Assembly: GCF_900115005.1 (NCBI RefSeq)
Contig: NZ_FOUY01000026.1
Location: 39,286-103,285 of the forward strand
Source of the DNA: Pseudonocardia ammonioxydans
Lineage (GTDB): Bacteria; Actinomycetota; Actinomycetes; Mycobacteriales; Pseudonocardiaceae
Reading direction: 5' to 3'
DNA length: 64,000 bases
Of this stretch, positions 34,931 through 42,926 are shown in pieces. The translations under genes were made by a program, and so were the position numbers. The notes under the pieces are model-generated. The model was not told the DNA's origin and searched no databases. It saw only the letters and a program-made list of their open reading frames with translations. The stretch's first letter is position 1, and each line of letters starts with the position of its first letter.

Positions 34931-35573
34931 ATGCTTCCGCCCGGAGCGGGCGAGAACGTGCACCTCGATCCCGCATCCGGCACCGACTCGCACGCTGCCG
35001 CCCCGAGCCAGGCACGATCGTGCATCTCACCCGGGGCTGCGCCGCCCACTCACACGCTCACGCCCCGAGCAGGGCGAGAGTGTGCATCTCACCGGAGGCC
35101 GGGCCGCCGACTCGCACGGTCCCGCCCCGAATCGGGCGCGAGCGTGCATCTCATCGGGAGCGCGCCACCGACTCGCACGCTGCCGCCCCGAACCAGGCGA
35201 AAGTCTGCACCTCACCCGGGCTGGGCCGCCCACTCGCACGGTCCCGCCCCCGGCGAGCGGGACGCTGCACCCGCGCGCCGGGACTCCCCGTCTCGCGACT
35301 GCTCCTGCGAGCGAGCCGGCGTTCCTCGTTCCTCCGGTCCGCGGCCGAGCTCCGGACCGGGGAACGGGAACGGGCGCCCCGCTTCTCAGGTGAGGCTCGA
35401 GCTGCACGCTGTCGCCCCGATCCGGGCAAGAGCGTGCAGCTCGGCCGCGACCGGGGCCGCCGACCCGCACGCTCCCGCCGCTGCACGGGCGGAAGGGTGC
35501 GCCTCGGTCCCAGCGGGGCACCCACGCGCACGCTGTCGTCCCCCGCCGCGGGAGCGGGTGCCCCGGCCCGGCG
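34931..35573. repeat. Array of ~62-bp palindromic repeats between gntR and the alcohol dehydrogenase gene
   Basis: No gene is seen in this gap. It holds about eight units of ~61-63 bases. Units 1-4 (34982 to ~35230) are alike; later ones are more diverged, with a ~100-base break near 35290-35395. A typical unit reads ACTCGCACGCTGCCGCCCCG, then a short centre, then GGGCGAGAGTGTGCATCTC and a GC spacer. Each unit folds: GCACGCT pairs with AGCGTGC and CCGCCC with GGGCG, giving a hairpin. Frames across it show repeated Arg/Ser/Pro peptides without family likeness, so I read it as non-coding. Confidence 0.75.
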
Positions 35574-36686
35574 TCAGGGGCGCACGGCCTGGCGGGGCGC
35601 GGCACCGGGCGCACCGGCGGCGGCGAAGGCGGCGTCGAGCTCGTCGAGCGCCCACGGGCCACCGGTGAGCCCGGCGAACGGGAACCGGTCATGCTCGGCG
35701 GCGAGGAACTCGACGGCGGCGGCGAGGTGGCGGGGCGCGTAGTTGTGCACGCCGACCACCGTGTGCAGGCCGCGCACCAGGCGTTCCGGGTCCAGCTCGA
35801 CGGCCGGACCGGGCGAGACGCTGCCGGCGAGCACCGCGGTGGCACCGACGTCGAGGCTGTCGAGACAGGTCCGGACCCCGTCCGGCGCCCCGGACAGCTC
35901 CAGCGCCACGTCGAACGCACCCGCGGCCGGGGACCCGACCGCGGCGGCCGCGCCGAACTGCAGCGCACGCTCCCGCCGGCCGGTGTGCGGGTCCGCGACC
36001 ACCACCTCGGCGCCGGCCCGGGCGGCCATCGCCACCGCCGTCACCCCGAGCATCCCGGCGCCGACGACCAGGACCCGGTCCCCCGGCCCGAGCGGCCCGG
36101 CCGCGTCCAGGACCGCCGCGACCGTGGCAGTCGCGCACGAGGCGGGCGCGGCCACGAGGTCGGGCACGGCGTCCGGGACCACGACGGTCGGGGTGCCCGG
36201 GGCGAGCAGGCAGTGGCTGGCGAAACCGCCGGTCAGCGGGCGCGCCTCGTCGAGTGGTTCGTGGCCGTACTTGCGCAGGTCGGTGCACTTCTGCGGCAGC
36301 CCGCGGCGACAGCGCGGACACCTCCCGCAGGAGGCGGCGACCGACCACACGATCCGGTCCCCGACCCGGACCGGCGTTCCGTCGACGTGCCGCGGACCGC
36401 CGGCCGGATCTCCGACGCCGGGCTCCCCGGCGGCAGAGTGCCTGCCCACCGGGGCACCGACCGCGACGACCCGGCCGACCTGCTCGTGCCCGAGCACCCC
36501 CGGCACCGGGGAGGACCGGTGGCCCCGGGTCGTGTGCAGGTCCGACCCGCACACGGTCGCCAGGTCGACCCGCACCAGCACCTCGCCGGGCCCGGGCCGG
36601 GCCGGCAGCGGGGCGTCGACCAGGCGGAACGGATTGCCGACACCGTCCCAGCGGGCGTAGCGGGCGGTCGCCGCAGTCGTCGTCAT
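35574..36686 (-). CDS. Zinc-dependent alcohol dehydrogenase, phosphonate-associated (TIGR03366-like)
   Basis: A 370-residue medium-chain dehydrogenase. The catalytic zinc region reads ATVCGSDLHTTRGHRSSPVPGVLGHEQVG, which resembles the group of alcohol dehydrogenases linked to phosphonate clusters (TIGR03366, from memory). Structural-zinc cysteines are in SCGRCPRCRRGLPQKC. The cofactor fold has VLVVGAGMLGVTAVAMAARAG. A ~20-residue Gly/Pro/Ala insert follows the GHE segment. It may handle the aldehyde released by C-P cleavage or an alcohol precursor. ATG at 36686. A perfect copy of the GntR operator lies 39-54 bases upstream. Confidence 0.82.
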   Translation of the reverse strand: MTTTAATARYARWDGVGNPFRLVDAPLPARPGPGEVLVRVDLATVCGSDLHTTRGHRSSPVPGVLGHEQVGRVVAVGAPVGRHSAAGEPGVGDPAGGPRHVDGTPVRVGDRIVWSVAASCGRCPRCRRGLPQKCTDLRKYGHEPLDEARPLTGGFASHCLLAPGTPTVVVPDAVPDLVAAPASCATATVAAVLDAAGPLGPGDRVLVVGAGMLGVTAVAMAARAGAEVVVADPHTGRRERALQFGAAAAVGSPAAGAFDVALELSGAPDGVRTCLDSLDVGATAVLAGSVSPGPAVELDPERLVRGLHTVVGVHNYAPRHLAAAVEFLAAEHDRFPFAGLTGGPWALDELDAAFAAAGAPGAAPRQAVRP

Positions 36687-36724
36687 GCGGGAACGGTCGC
36701 ACCCGGCCCGGCCGTCGTCGACCA

Positions 36725-36740
36725 ACTTGTATCGACAAGT
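36725..36740. promoter_or_regulatory. GntR operator 2, between the alcohol dehydrogenase and hchA-like genes
   Basis: ACTTGT-ATCG-ACAAGT has the same arms and spacing as the operator at 34084-34103, with a different spacer sequence. It lies in the 97-base gap between two divergent genes and can control both. Confidence 0.8.
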
Positions 36741-36783
36741 CGGTGAACGGTTCCGCGGCGGGTGCATCGGGTACCCGCGTCCC

Positions 36784-37671
36784 ATGACCGCGGACCAGCA
36801 GGACGCCCCGAGCACGACACCGACCCCCGATCCCGCCGAGCACCGCGCGTACTTCCCGTCGCCGTACTCGCTCGACGCCTACACCTCGGCACGGACCGAC
36901 TTCGACGGTCTTGCCACCGAGCGCGGCGCCTGGTCGGGCCGACCGTGGAAGGTGCTGGTACTCGCCACCGACGAGCGGTACCTGCCGATGGACAACGGCA
37001 CGATGTTCTCCACCGGCAACCACCCGGTGGAGACACTGCTGCCGCTGCACCACGTCCTCGAAGCCGGTTTCGGGGTCGAGGTCGCCACGCTCTCCGGCAA
37101 CCCGGCGAAGTTCGAGTGGTGGGCCTACCCCGGCGAGGACGACGCGGTGCGCAGCGCCCGGGACGCGGTGCTCCCCCGGTGGCGTGCACCGAAGTCGCTG
37201 GCCGAGGTCGTCGAGCACGAGCTCGGTGACGACTCCGAGTACCTGGCGGTGTTCGTCCCGGGCGGGCACGGCGCGCTGTCCGGGCTGCCGTTCAGCACCG
37301 ACGTCCGGGACCTCCTGGAGTGGGCGATGCGCACCGACCGGCTCGTCGTCTCCCTCTGCCACGGCCCGGCCGCGTTCCTGGCGAGCCGGATCGGGCGCGG
37401 CCGGTCGCTGTTCGAGGGCTACGAGATGTGCGTGTTCCCCGACGCGCTCGACGCCGGCGCCAACATCGACATCGGCTACCTGCCCGGCGCGCTGCCGTGG
37501 CTGCTGGGCGCGGCCCTGCAGAAGGACGGCGTGCGCGTCGTCAACGACGACATGTCGGGCCGGTGCACCACCGACCGCAACGTCATCACCGGGGACAGCC
37601 CGCTCGCGGCGAACGAGCTCGGCAGGCGCACCGCCACCGCGCTGCTGGAGAAGGCCCGCGCGCGGGCCTGA
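36784..37671 (+). CDS. hchA: DJ-1/PfpI family protein, Hsp31/HchA type (glyoxalase III or deglycase)
   Basis: A 295-residue protein of HchA length. The nucleophile Cys is in VVSLCHGPAAFLA, the acidic residue is in the region PGGHGALSGLPFS, and the metal/His features of Hsp31 are in the extended P-domain (NGTMFSTGNHPVETLLPLHH, NPAKFEWWAYP). Relatives turn methylglyoxal to lactate without glutathione and act as protein deglycases and chaperones. Start is the ATG at 36784. A shared operator with the phosphonate genes suggests it protects against the reactive aldehyde made by that pathway. That link is inference. Confidence 0.85.
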   Translation: MTADQQDAPSTTPTPDPAEHRAYFPSPYSLDAYTSARTDFDGLATERGAWSGRPWKVLVLATDERYLPMDNGTMFSTGNHPVETLLPLHHVLEAGFGVEVATLSGNPAKFEWWAYPGEDDAVRSARDAVLPRWRAPKSLAEVVEHELGDDSEYLAVFVPGGHGALSGLPFSTDVRDLLEWAMRTDRLVVSLCHGPAAFLASRIGRGRSLFEGYEMCVFPDALDAGANIDIGYLPGALPWLLGAALQKDGVRVVNDDMSGRCTTDRNVITGDSPLAANELGRRTATALLEKARARA

Positions 37672-37703
37672 CCCACGGGTGACGGTGGCCGCCGGCCGGG
37701 CCG

Positions 37704-40025
37704 TCAGGACACGATGTGCTCGGGCCGGATCGGCACCCGGCGCAGGTCCTTCCCGGCGGCCGCCCGGATCGCCGCCGCCACCGCGGGCCCGCTGGAGATG
37801 GTCGGGGGCTCGCCGACCCCGCGGACGCCGTACGGGGCGTGCGGGTCCGGGTTCTCCAGCACCTCGATCCGCATCGGCGGGGTGTCGAGCACGGTCGGGA
37901 TGAGGTAGTCGGTGAACGACGGGTTGCGCACCTGCCCGTCGGTGACCAGCACCTCCTCCATCAGCGCCAGGCCCATCCCCTGCACCGACCCGCCCTGGAT
38001 CTGGCCGAGCACGGCGTCCGGGTTGATCGCCTTCCCGACGTCCTGCGCGGTGTCCAGGGCGATCACCTTCACCAGCCCCAGCTCCACGTCGACGTCGACG
38101 ACCGCCCGGTGCGCGGAGAACGCGTACTGCACGTGCGCGTCGCCCTGCCCGGTCTCCGGGTCGGGCTCCACGGTCGGCCGGTGCCGCCACTCGGTGGTCT
38201 CCTCGACCGGGCTGTCGCCGAGCACGTCGGCGAGCCCGGCGAGCACCTCGCCGCCGGCCGCGACGACCTTGTCGCCGTCGAGGCGCAGCGACGCCGCCGG
38301 CACCCCGAGCGTGCCCGCGGCCCGCTCCAGCACCCGTGCCCGCACCAGCTCGCAGGCCGCCCGCACCGCACCGCCGGTGACGTAGGTCTGCCGCGACGCC
38401 GACGTCGATCCGGCCGACCCGATCGCGGTGTCGGCCGGCTCGATCACGACCCGGCTCACCCCCAGCTCGGTGCGGGCGATCTGGGCCTGCACCGACACCA
38501 GCCCCTGGCCGACCTCGGCCGCGGCGGTGTGCACCGAGGCCACCGGCTCGCCGGCGGTCACCGACAGCCGCACCCGGGCCGTGGAGTAGTCGTCGAACCC
38601 CTCGGAGAACCCGATGTTCTTGTACGTGACCGAGTAGCCGATCCCGCGCCGCACGCCCTCGCCGTGCGTGGTGTTCCCGACGCCGCCGGGCAGCCCGAGC
38701 AGGTCGGTCCCCCGCTCCCCGGGCAGCGGCATGTCCCGGACCCGGCGGATCAGCTCCGCCACCGGTGCCGCGGAGTCGATCGTCTGCCCGGTGATGTTCG
38801 GGTCGCCCTCGCGCATCCCGTTGCGCGCGCGCAGCTCGACCGGGTCGGCCCCGACCCGCTCGGCGAGGGCGTCCATCAGGTACTCGTGGGCGAACGCGGC
38901 CTGCACGCAGCCGAACCCGCGCATCGCGCCGCACGGCGGGTTGTTCGTGTACACCCCGCGGGCGACGAGCTCGACCACCGGGAACCGGTACGGGCCCAGC
39001 CCGAGGGTGCCGCCGTTGCCGACGACGGCGCCGGTCGACGACGCGTAGGCGCCGCCGTCGAAGGTCAGCTCGGCCTTCCCGTAGCGCAGGGTGCCGTCGT
39101 CGTCGGCGCCGAACTCGTACCGCAGGTGGGCCGGGTGGCGGTGCACGTGCCCGAAGAACGACTCCTCGCGCGAATAGCTCATCTTCACCGGCTTGCCGGT
39201 GCGCAGCGCCAGCAGGCACGCATGGACGTGCATCGACAGGTCCTCGCGGCCGCCGAACGCACCGCCGACGCCGGCGAGGTGCAGCCGGGCGGCGTCCGGG
39301 CCGATGCCCAGCACCCGCTGCACCTGCTGCTGGTCGGTGTGCAGCCACTGGGTGGCGACGTAGAGGTCGACGCCGCCCTCGCCGTCCGGCACGGCCAGGC
39401 CCGACTCCGGGCCGAGGAACGCCTGGTCCTGCATGCCGACCTCGAACTCGACCGACACCACGACGGGCGCGTCGGGGACCGGGCCGCCGCGCCGGACGGG
39501 TACCTCGCGGACCAGGTTCCCGGTGGGGTGCGACGGGTGCAGCAGCGGTGTGTCCGGGTCCAGCGCGCGGCGCGGGTCGGTCAGCGCGGGCAGCACCGCG
39601 TACTCGACGACGATCTCCGCGGCGGCCCGGCGGGCCGTCTCGGGGTGGTCGGCGGCGACCAGCGCCACCGGCTCGCCCTGGTAGCGCACCACGTCCTCGG
39701 CGAGTGCAGGCTGGTCGGCGTGCTCGAGCCCGGTCCGGTTCACCCCCGGCACGTCGGCGGCGGTGAGCACCGCGAACACCCCGGGCCGGGCCAGCGCCGC
39801 GGTGGTGTCGATCGCGACGATCCGGGCGTGCGGGTGCGGGCTGCGCAGGGTCACGCCCCAGCACATGTCCTCGTGCCACAGGTCCGAGGAGTAGGCGAAC
39901 TCGCCGGTGACCTTGAGCGTGCCGTCCGGGCGCAGTGGACTGTCCCCGATCCGGCCGGTGGTGGCCGAGGTGCGGTCGCCGGCGGCGGGCCGCGGTGTCG
40001 TGGCAGGCGTGGTGGTGGTGCTCAT
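37704..40025 (-). CDS. Xanthine dehydrogenase-type molybdenum-binding subunit
   Basis: A 773-residue large subunit of the xanthine oxidase family. The N-terminal part has the a/b hammerhead domain (GTLKVTGEFAYSSDL, AVLTAADVPG, YQGEPVALVAADHPETARRAA). The molybdopterin domains contain LAGVGGAFGGRED, NNPPCGAMRGFGCVQAAFAHE, AEVGQGLVSVQAQIARTELG, GSTSASRQTYVTGGAV and the catalytic Glu in YGVRGVGEPPT. It oxidises a purine, most likely hypoxanthine or xanthine to urate, given the 8-oxoguanine deaminase and PucR neighbours. The ATG at 40025 overlaps the deaminase stop (ATGA). The first ~20 residues are Thr/Pro-rich. Confidence 0.88.
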   Translation of the reverse strand: MSTTTTPATTPRPAAGDRTSATTGRIGDSPLRPDGTLKVTGEFAYSSDLWHEDMCWGVTLRSPHPHARIVAIDTTAALARPGVFAVLTAADVPGVNRTGLEHADQPALAEDVVRYQGEPVALVAADHPETARRAAAEIVVEYAVLPALTDPRRALDPDTPLLHPSHPTGNLVREVPVRRGGPVPDAPVVVSVEFEVGMQDQAFLGPESGLAVPDGEGGVDLYVATQWLHTDQQQVQRVLGIGPDAARLHLAGVGGAFGGREDLSMHVHACLLALRTGKPVKMSYSREESFFGHVHRHPAHLRYEFGADDDGTLRYGKAELTFDGGAYASSTGAVVGNGGTLGLGPYRFPVVELVARGVYTNNPPCGAMRGFGCVQAAFAHEYLMDALAERVGADPVELRARNGMREGDPNITGQTIDSAAPVAELIRRVRDMPLPGERGTDLLGLPGGVGNTTHGEGVRRGIGYSVTYKNIGFSEGFDDYSTARVRLSVTAGEPVASVHTAAAEVGQGLVSVQAQIARTELGVSRVVIEPADTAIGSAGSTSASRQTYVTGGAVRAACELVRARVLERAAGTLGVPAASLRLDGDKVVAAGGEVLAGLADVLGDSPVEETTEWRHRPTVEPDPETGQGDAHVQYAFSAHRAVVDVDVELGLVKVIALDTAQDVGKAINPDAVLGQIQGGSVQGMGLALMEEVLVTDGQVRNPSFTDYLIPTVLDTPPMRIEVLENPDPHAPYGVRGVGEPPTISSGPAVAAAIRAAAGKDLRRVPIRPEHIVS

Positions 40026-41368
40026 GAGGCCTTCTCCAGCAGGTCGCGGTGCACCGCCGCACAGTCGGCGGCGACGGCATCGGTGTCCACGGTCAGCATC
40101 CGGTCGTGCTCGACGACAGCGCGGCCGCCGACCAGCAGCAGCTCCAGCGGCGGCGGTGAGCCGAGTACGAGAGCCGCGACCGGGTCGGCGACGTCGGCGT
40201 GGGCGAGCCCGTCGATCCGCCACAGCGCGAGGTCGGCGAGCTTGCCGGGTTCGATCGAGCCGATCTCGTCGTCGCGCCCGAGCACCCGGGCACCGCCGAG
40301 GGTGCCCATCTCCAGGGCGTCGCGGACGCCGAGCGCGGTGGGCCCGCCGACGGCCCGGGCGAACAGCAGCGAGTGGCGGACCTCGTCGAGCATCGCGGCG
40401 GACTCGTTCGACGCCGCCCCGTCCACCCCGAGCCCGACGACCGCGCCGGCGTCGCGCAGGTCGCGGACGCGGGCGATGCCGGCGCCGAGGCGGCCGTTCG
40501 ACGTCGGGCAGTGCGCGACGCCGCTGCCGGCGGCACCGATCGTGGCGACCGCGGCGTCGTCGAGGTGGATCCCGTGTGCGAACCACACGTCCGGTCCGGT
40601 CCAGCCCAGGTCGGCGACGTACTCGGTCGGCGTGCACCCGAAGCGCTCGCGGCAGAAGTCCACCTCGTCGCGGGTCTCGGCCAGGTGGGTGTGCAGCCGG
40701 ACGCCCAGCTCGCGGGCCAGGTCGGCCGAGGCCCGCATGAGCTTGCCGGTCACCGAGAACGGCGAGCACGGGGCCAGCGCGATCCGGACCATCGCCCCCG
40801 GCGACGGGTCGTGCCAGCGGGCGACGGCGTCGGCCGAGGCCGCCAGGACGTCGTCGAGGTCCTCGACGACGTGGTCCGGCGGCAGCCCACCGGCGCTCTG
40901 CCCGAGGTCCATCGACCCGCGGGTCGGGTGGAAGCGCAGGCCCACGTCACCGGCCGCCGTGACCAGCGCGCCGAGCAGGTCGCCGCCCTCGCGCGGGAAG
41001 ACGTAGTGGTGGTCGGTGGAGGTGGTGGCGCCGGAGAGCGCCAGCCGGGCCAGCGCGCCGGTCGCGCCGGTGCGCACCGCGCGCTCGTCGATCCCGGCCC
41101 AGACCGGGTAGAGCGTGCGCAGCCACTCGAACAGCGTCGCGTCCACGGCCAGGCCGCGGGTGACCCACTGGTAGAGGTGGTGGTGGGTGTTGACGAGCCC
41201 GGGGGTGAGCAGGCAGCCGCGCCCGTCGACCACCCGGTGTTCGCCGTCCGGCCGCGGAGCCGGGCCGGGCCCGACCGCGACGATCCGGTCGGCGTCGATC
41301 AGGACGTGCCCGCCCGGGTACTCCTGCCCGGTCACCGTGACGACGTGCGCGCCCTCGACGACGATCAT
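40022..41368 (-). CDS. 8-oxoguanine deaminase (amidohydrolase family)
   Basis: A 448-residue metal amidohydrolase. The metal His are in VNTHHHLYQWVTRG, VRLHTHLAETRDEVDF and WFAHGIHLD, and the Asp is in GLGVDGAASNESAAML. These match the 8-oxoguanine/isocytosine deaminase group more closely than guanine deaminase or chlorohydrolase. The product from 8-oxoguanine is urate. It is embedded between the 2Fe-2S and molybdenum subunit genes of the xanthine dehydrogenase, with ATGA overlaps on both sides. So repair-derived 8-oxoguanine and xanthine would both feed urate. ATG at 41368. Confidence 0.87.
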   Translation of the reverse strand: MIVVEGAHVVTVTGQEYPGGHVLIDADRIVAVGPGPAPRPDGEHRVVDGRGCLLTPGLVNTHHHLYQWVTRGLAVDATLFEWLRTLYPVWAGIDERAVRTGATGALARLALSGATTSTDHHYVFPREGGDLLGALVTAAGDVGLRFHPTRGSMDLGQSAGGLPPDHVVEDLDDVLAASADAVARWHDPSPGAMVRIALAPCSPFSVTGKLMRASADLARELGVRLHTHLAETRDEVDFCRERFGCTPTEYVADLGWTGPDVWFAHGIHLDDAAVATIGAAGSGVAHCPTSNGRLGAGIARVRDLRDAGAVVGLGVDGAASNESAAMLDEVRHSLLFARAVGGPTALGVRDALEMGTLGGARVLGRDDEIGSIEPGKLADLALWRIDGLAHADVADPVAALVLGSPPPLELLLVGGRAVVEHDRMLTVDTDAVAADCAAVHRDLLEKAS

Positions 41369-41928
41369 CGCAGGTCCCCCGTCGCCCCGGTCCGGTCGGT
41401 GTCGACGCTCCGCACCGTGCCCATGCGTGCTCCGCTGGCGCTGCGCACGGTGTCCATGCGTGCTCCGCTGGCGCTGCACACGGCGTCCAGGATCTTCTCG
41501 TACCCGGTGCAGCGGCACAGGTTCCCGGCCAGCGCCTCCCGGATCTCCGGGTCCGACGGCGAGGGGTTGCGCTCGAGCAGGTCGTGGGTGCTCACGATCA
41601 GCCCCGGGGTGCAGAACCCGCACTGCACGGCGCCGTTCTCGACGAAGGCGCGCTGCACCGGGTCGAGGTCGCGGTCCTCGCCGGAGCCGTCCGCGAGCCC
41701 CTCCACGGTGGTGACCTCGCGCCCGCCCGCCTGGCCGGCCGCGACCAGGCAGGAACACACCGGCGTCCCGTCCAGGTAGACGGTGCAGGAACCGCACTCG
41801 CCCTGCTCGCAGGCGTTCTTCGCGCCCGGCAGGCCGAGCCGCTCGCGCAGCACGTACAGCAGGCTCTCCCCGGGCCAGACGTCGTCGGCCTCGCGGGGGC
41901 TGCCGTTCACGGTCAGCTCGATGTGCAT
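41365..41928 (-). CDS. Xanthine dehydrogenase-type 2Fe-2S subunit
   Basis: A 187-residue two-cluster iron-sulfur subunit. The plant-type cluster is ligated by KNACEQGECGSCTVYLDG and the following VCSC; the second by QCGFCTPGLIVS and NLCRCTGYEKILDAV. It carries electrons from molybdenum to the FAD subunit. The normal protein ends near KILDAV. The last ~30 residues are an extra tail containing an 11-residue duplication (SASGARMDTVR). The start at 41928 shares one base with the stop of the FAD subunit gene, and the end overlaps the deaminase start by four bases. Confidence 0.92.
   Translation of the reverse strand: MHIELTVNGSPREADDVWPGESLLYVLRERLGLPGAKNACEQGECGSCTVYLDGTPVCSCLVAAGQAGGREVTTVEGLADGSGEDRDLDPVQRAFVENGAVQCGFCTPGLIVSTHDLLERNPSPSDPEIREALAGNLCRCTGYEKILDAVCSASGARMDTVRSASGARMGTVRSVDTDRTGATGDLR
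41421..41486 (-). repeat. 33-bp tandem duplication at the 3' end of the 2Fe-2S subunit gene
   Basis: Two adjoining 33-base copies (41421-41453 and 41454-41486) differ at two positions and begin CCATGCGTGCTCCGCTGGCG on the + strand. They encode a repeated SASGARM(D/G)TVR tail beyond the conserved domain, so the duplication looks recent and tolerated. Confidence 0.85.
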
Positions 41929-42839
41929 CAGGCTGTCCTCCCAGTCCTCTGCTCGGTGCTGCGGTGGGCGTCCCACGCCCAGGTCAGGGTGCGGCGGGCG
42001 AGCACGGCCAGCACGTGCCGGCGGTAGTCGGCGCTGCCGCGGACGTCGTCGATCGGGGAGGCGGCGGCCCGGACGCGGTTCCCGAACTCGGTGACCAGCG
42101 ATTCCGGCAGCGGCCCGCGGGAGCTCCACAGCCCGGCGGCGGCGAGCTCGCCGGACAGGAACTCCTCGGCGTCGGTCGCCCGGCGCGGGGTCGGCGCCGC
42201 GGACCCGATCCCGGTGCCGACCCGGCGCTGCTCGGGGTGCAGGGCCAGCGCGAAGGCGGTCACCGCGATCACCATGGCGTTCCGCGGGCCGATCTTGGCG
42301 AACTGCTGCGGCCCGGTCGCCGGTGCGACGTGCACGGCCGCGATCAGCTCGTCCGGCTCCAGCACCGAGCGCTTGGGCCCGGTGAAGAACTCCGCCACCG
42401 GCACCCGGCGCACGCCCCGCACGGAGGCCAGCTCGACCTCGGCGCCGGCGGCGAGCAGCGGCGGGTGGCAGTCCCCGGCCGGGGACGCCGAGCCGAGGTT
42501 CCCGCCGGCGGTGCCCCGGTTGCGGATCTGCGGCGACCCGACGGTGCGCGCCGCCATCGCCAACCCGGGGAGCTCGCTGCCCAGCTCGGTGATCATCCGG
42601 GCGTACGGGACGCCCGCCCCCAGCCGGACCCGGCCGTCGACGCGGTCGACCGCGGCGAGCTCGGGCACCCGGGTGAGATCCAGCAGTGCGGGTGGACGCC
42701 GGCGGTCGAAGTTGACCTCGACCATCAGGTCGGTGCCCCCGGCGACCGGCACGGCCTCCGGGTGCGCGGCCTTGACCGCCAGCGCCTGCTCCCAGCTCGT
42801 CGGGACGTGGAAGTCCGGCGCATCCAGTGTCATGCCCAT
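41928..42839 (-). CDS. Xanthine dehydrogenase-type FAD-binding subunit
   Basis: A 303-residue FAD subunit of the CO dehydrogenase flavoprotein family. The FAD site shows VPVAGGTDLMVEVNF and the second motif TVGSPQIRNRGTAGGNLGSASPAGDCHPPLLA. A C-terminal domain includes FAKIGPRNAMVIAV. It is the first gene of the purine operon, followed by the 2Fe-2S, deaminase and molybdenum genes in an unbroken overlapping run. The start at 42839 has a second ATG two codons later, and no good ribosome-binding site is seen, so a leaderless or weakly translated start is possible. It is divergent from pucR with 87 bases between. Confidence 0.88.
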   Translation of the reverse strand: MGMTLDAPDFHVPTSWEQALAVKAAHPEAVPVAGGTDLMVEVNFDRRRPPALLDLTRVPELAAVDRVDGRVRLGAGVPYARMITELGSELPGLAMAARTVGSPQIRNRGTAGGNLGSASPAGDCHPPLLAAGAEVELASVRGVRRVPVAEFFTGPKRSVLEPDELIAAVHVAPATGPQQFAKIGPRNAMVIAVTAFALALHPEQRRVGTGIGSAAPTPRRATDAEEFLSGELAAAGLWSSRGPLPESLVTEFGNRVRAAASPIDDVRGSADYRRHVLAVLARRTLTWAWDAHRSTEQRTGRTA

Positions 42840-42877
42840 GATGCAACCGCGTCGGCGTCACGGTCAGAATGCGCCGC

Positions 42878-42896
42878 GGGGACAAATCGTGTCCCC
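42878..42896. promoter_or_regulatory. Palindrome between the purine operon and the PucR-type gene
   Basis: GGGGACA-AATCG-TGTCCCC is a perfect inverted repeat with 7-base arms. It lies 39 bases upstream of the FAD subunit start and 31 bases upstream of the regulator start, so it could control both. PucR binding is an inference from position. Confidence 0.6.
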
Positions 42897-42926
42897 GCTC
42901 ACCTCGACTCGTTGTAGGTTCCTCCA

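Noticed and set aside
34931..35573. A CRISPR array.
   Set aside because: Units repeat along their whole ~62 bases with no unique spacers, and there are no cas genes.
34818..35742. Repeat proteins encoded by the palindromic array (frames with recurring RSRPESG-like and SHAAAP-like peptides).
   Set aside because: Several frames are open at once, the peptides only mirror the DNA repeat, and no start, ribosome-binding site or family fits.
35689..40080. A 1463-codon open frame on the minus strand crossing the alcohol dehydrogenase, hchA and xanthine dehydrogenase genes.
   Set aside because: It is an Arg/Pro/Ala/Gly-rich shadow of real genes in other frames; the overlapping frames carry clear family motifs and this one has none.
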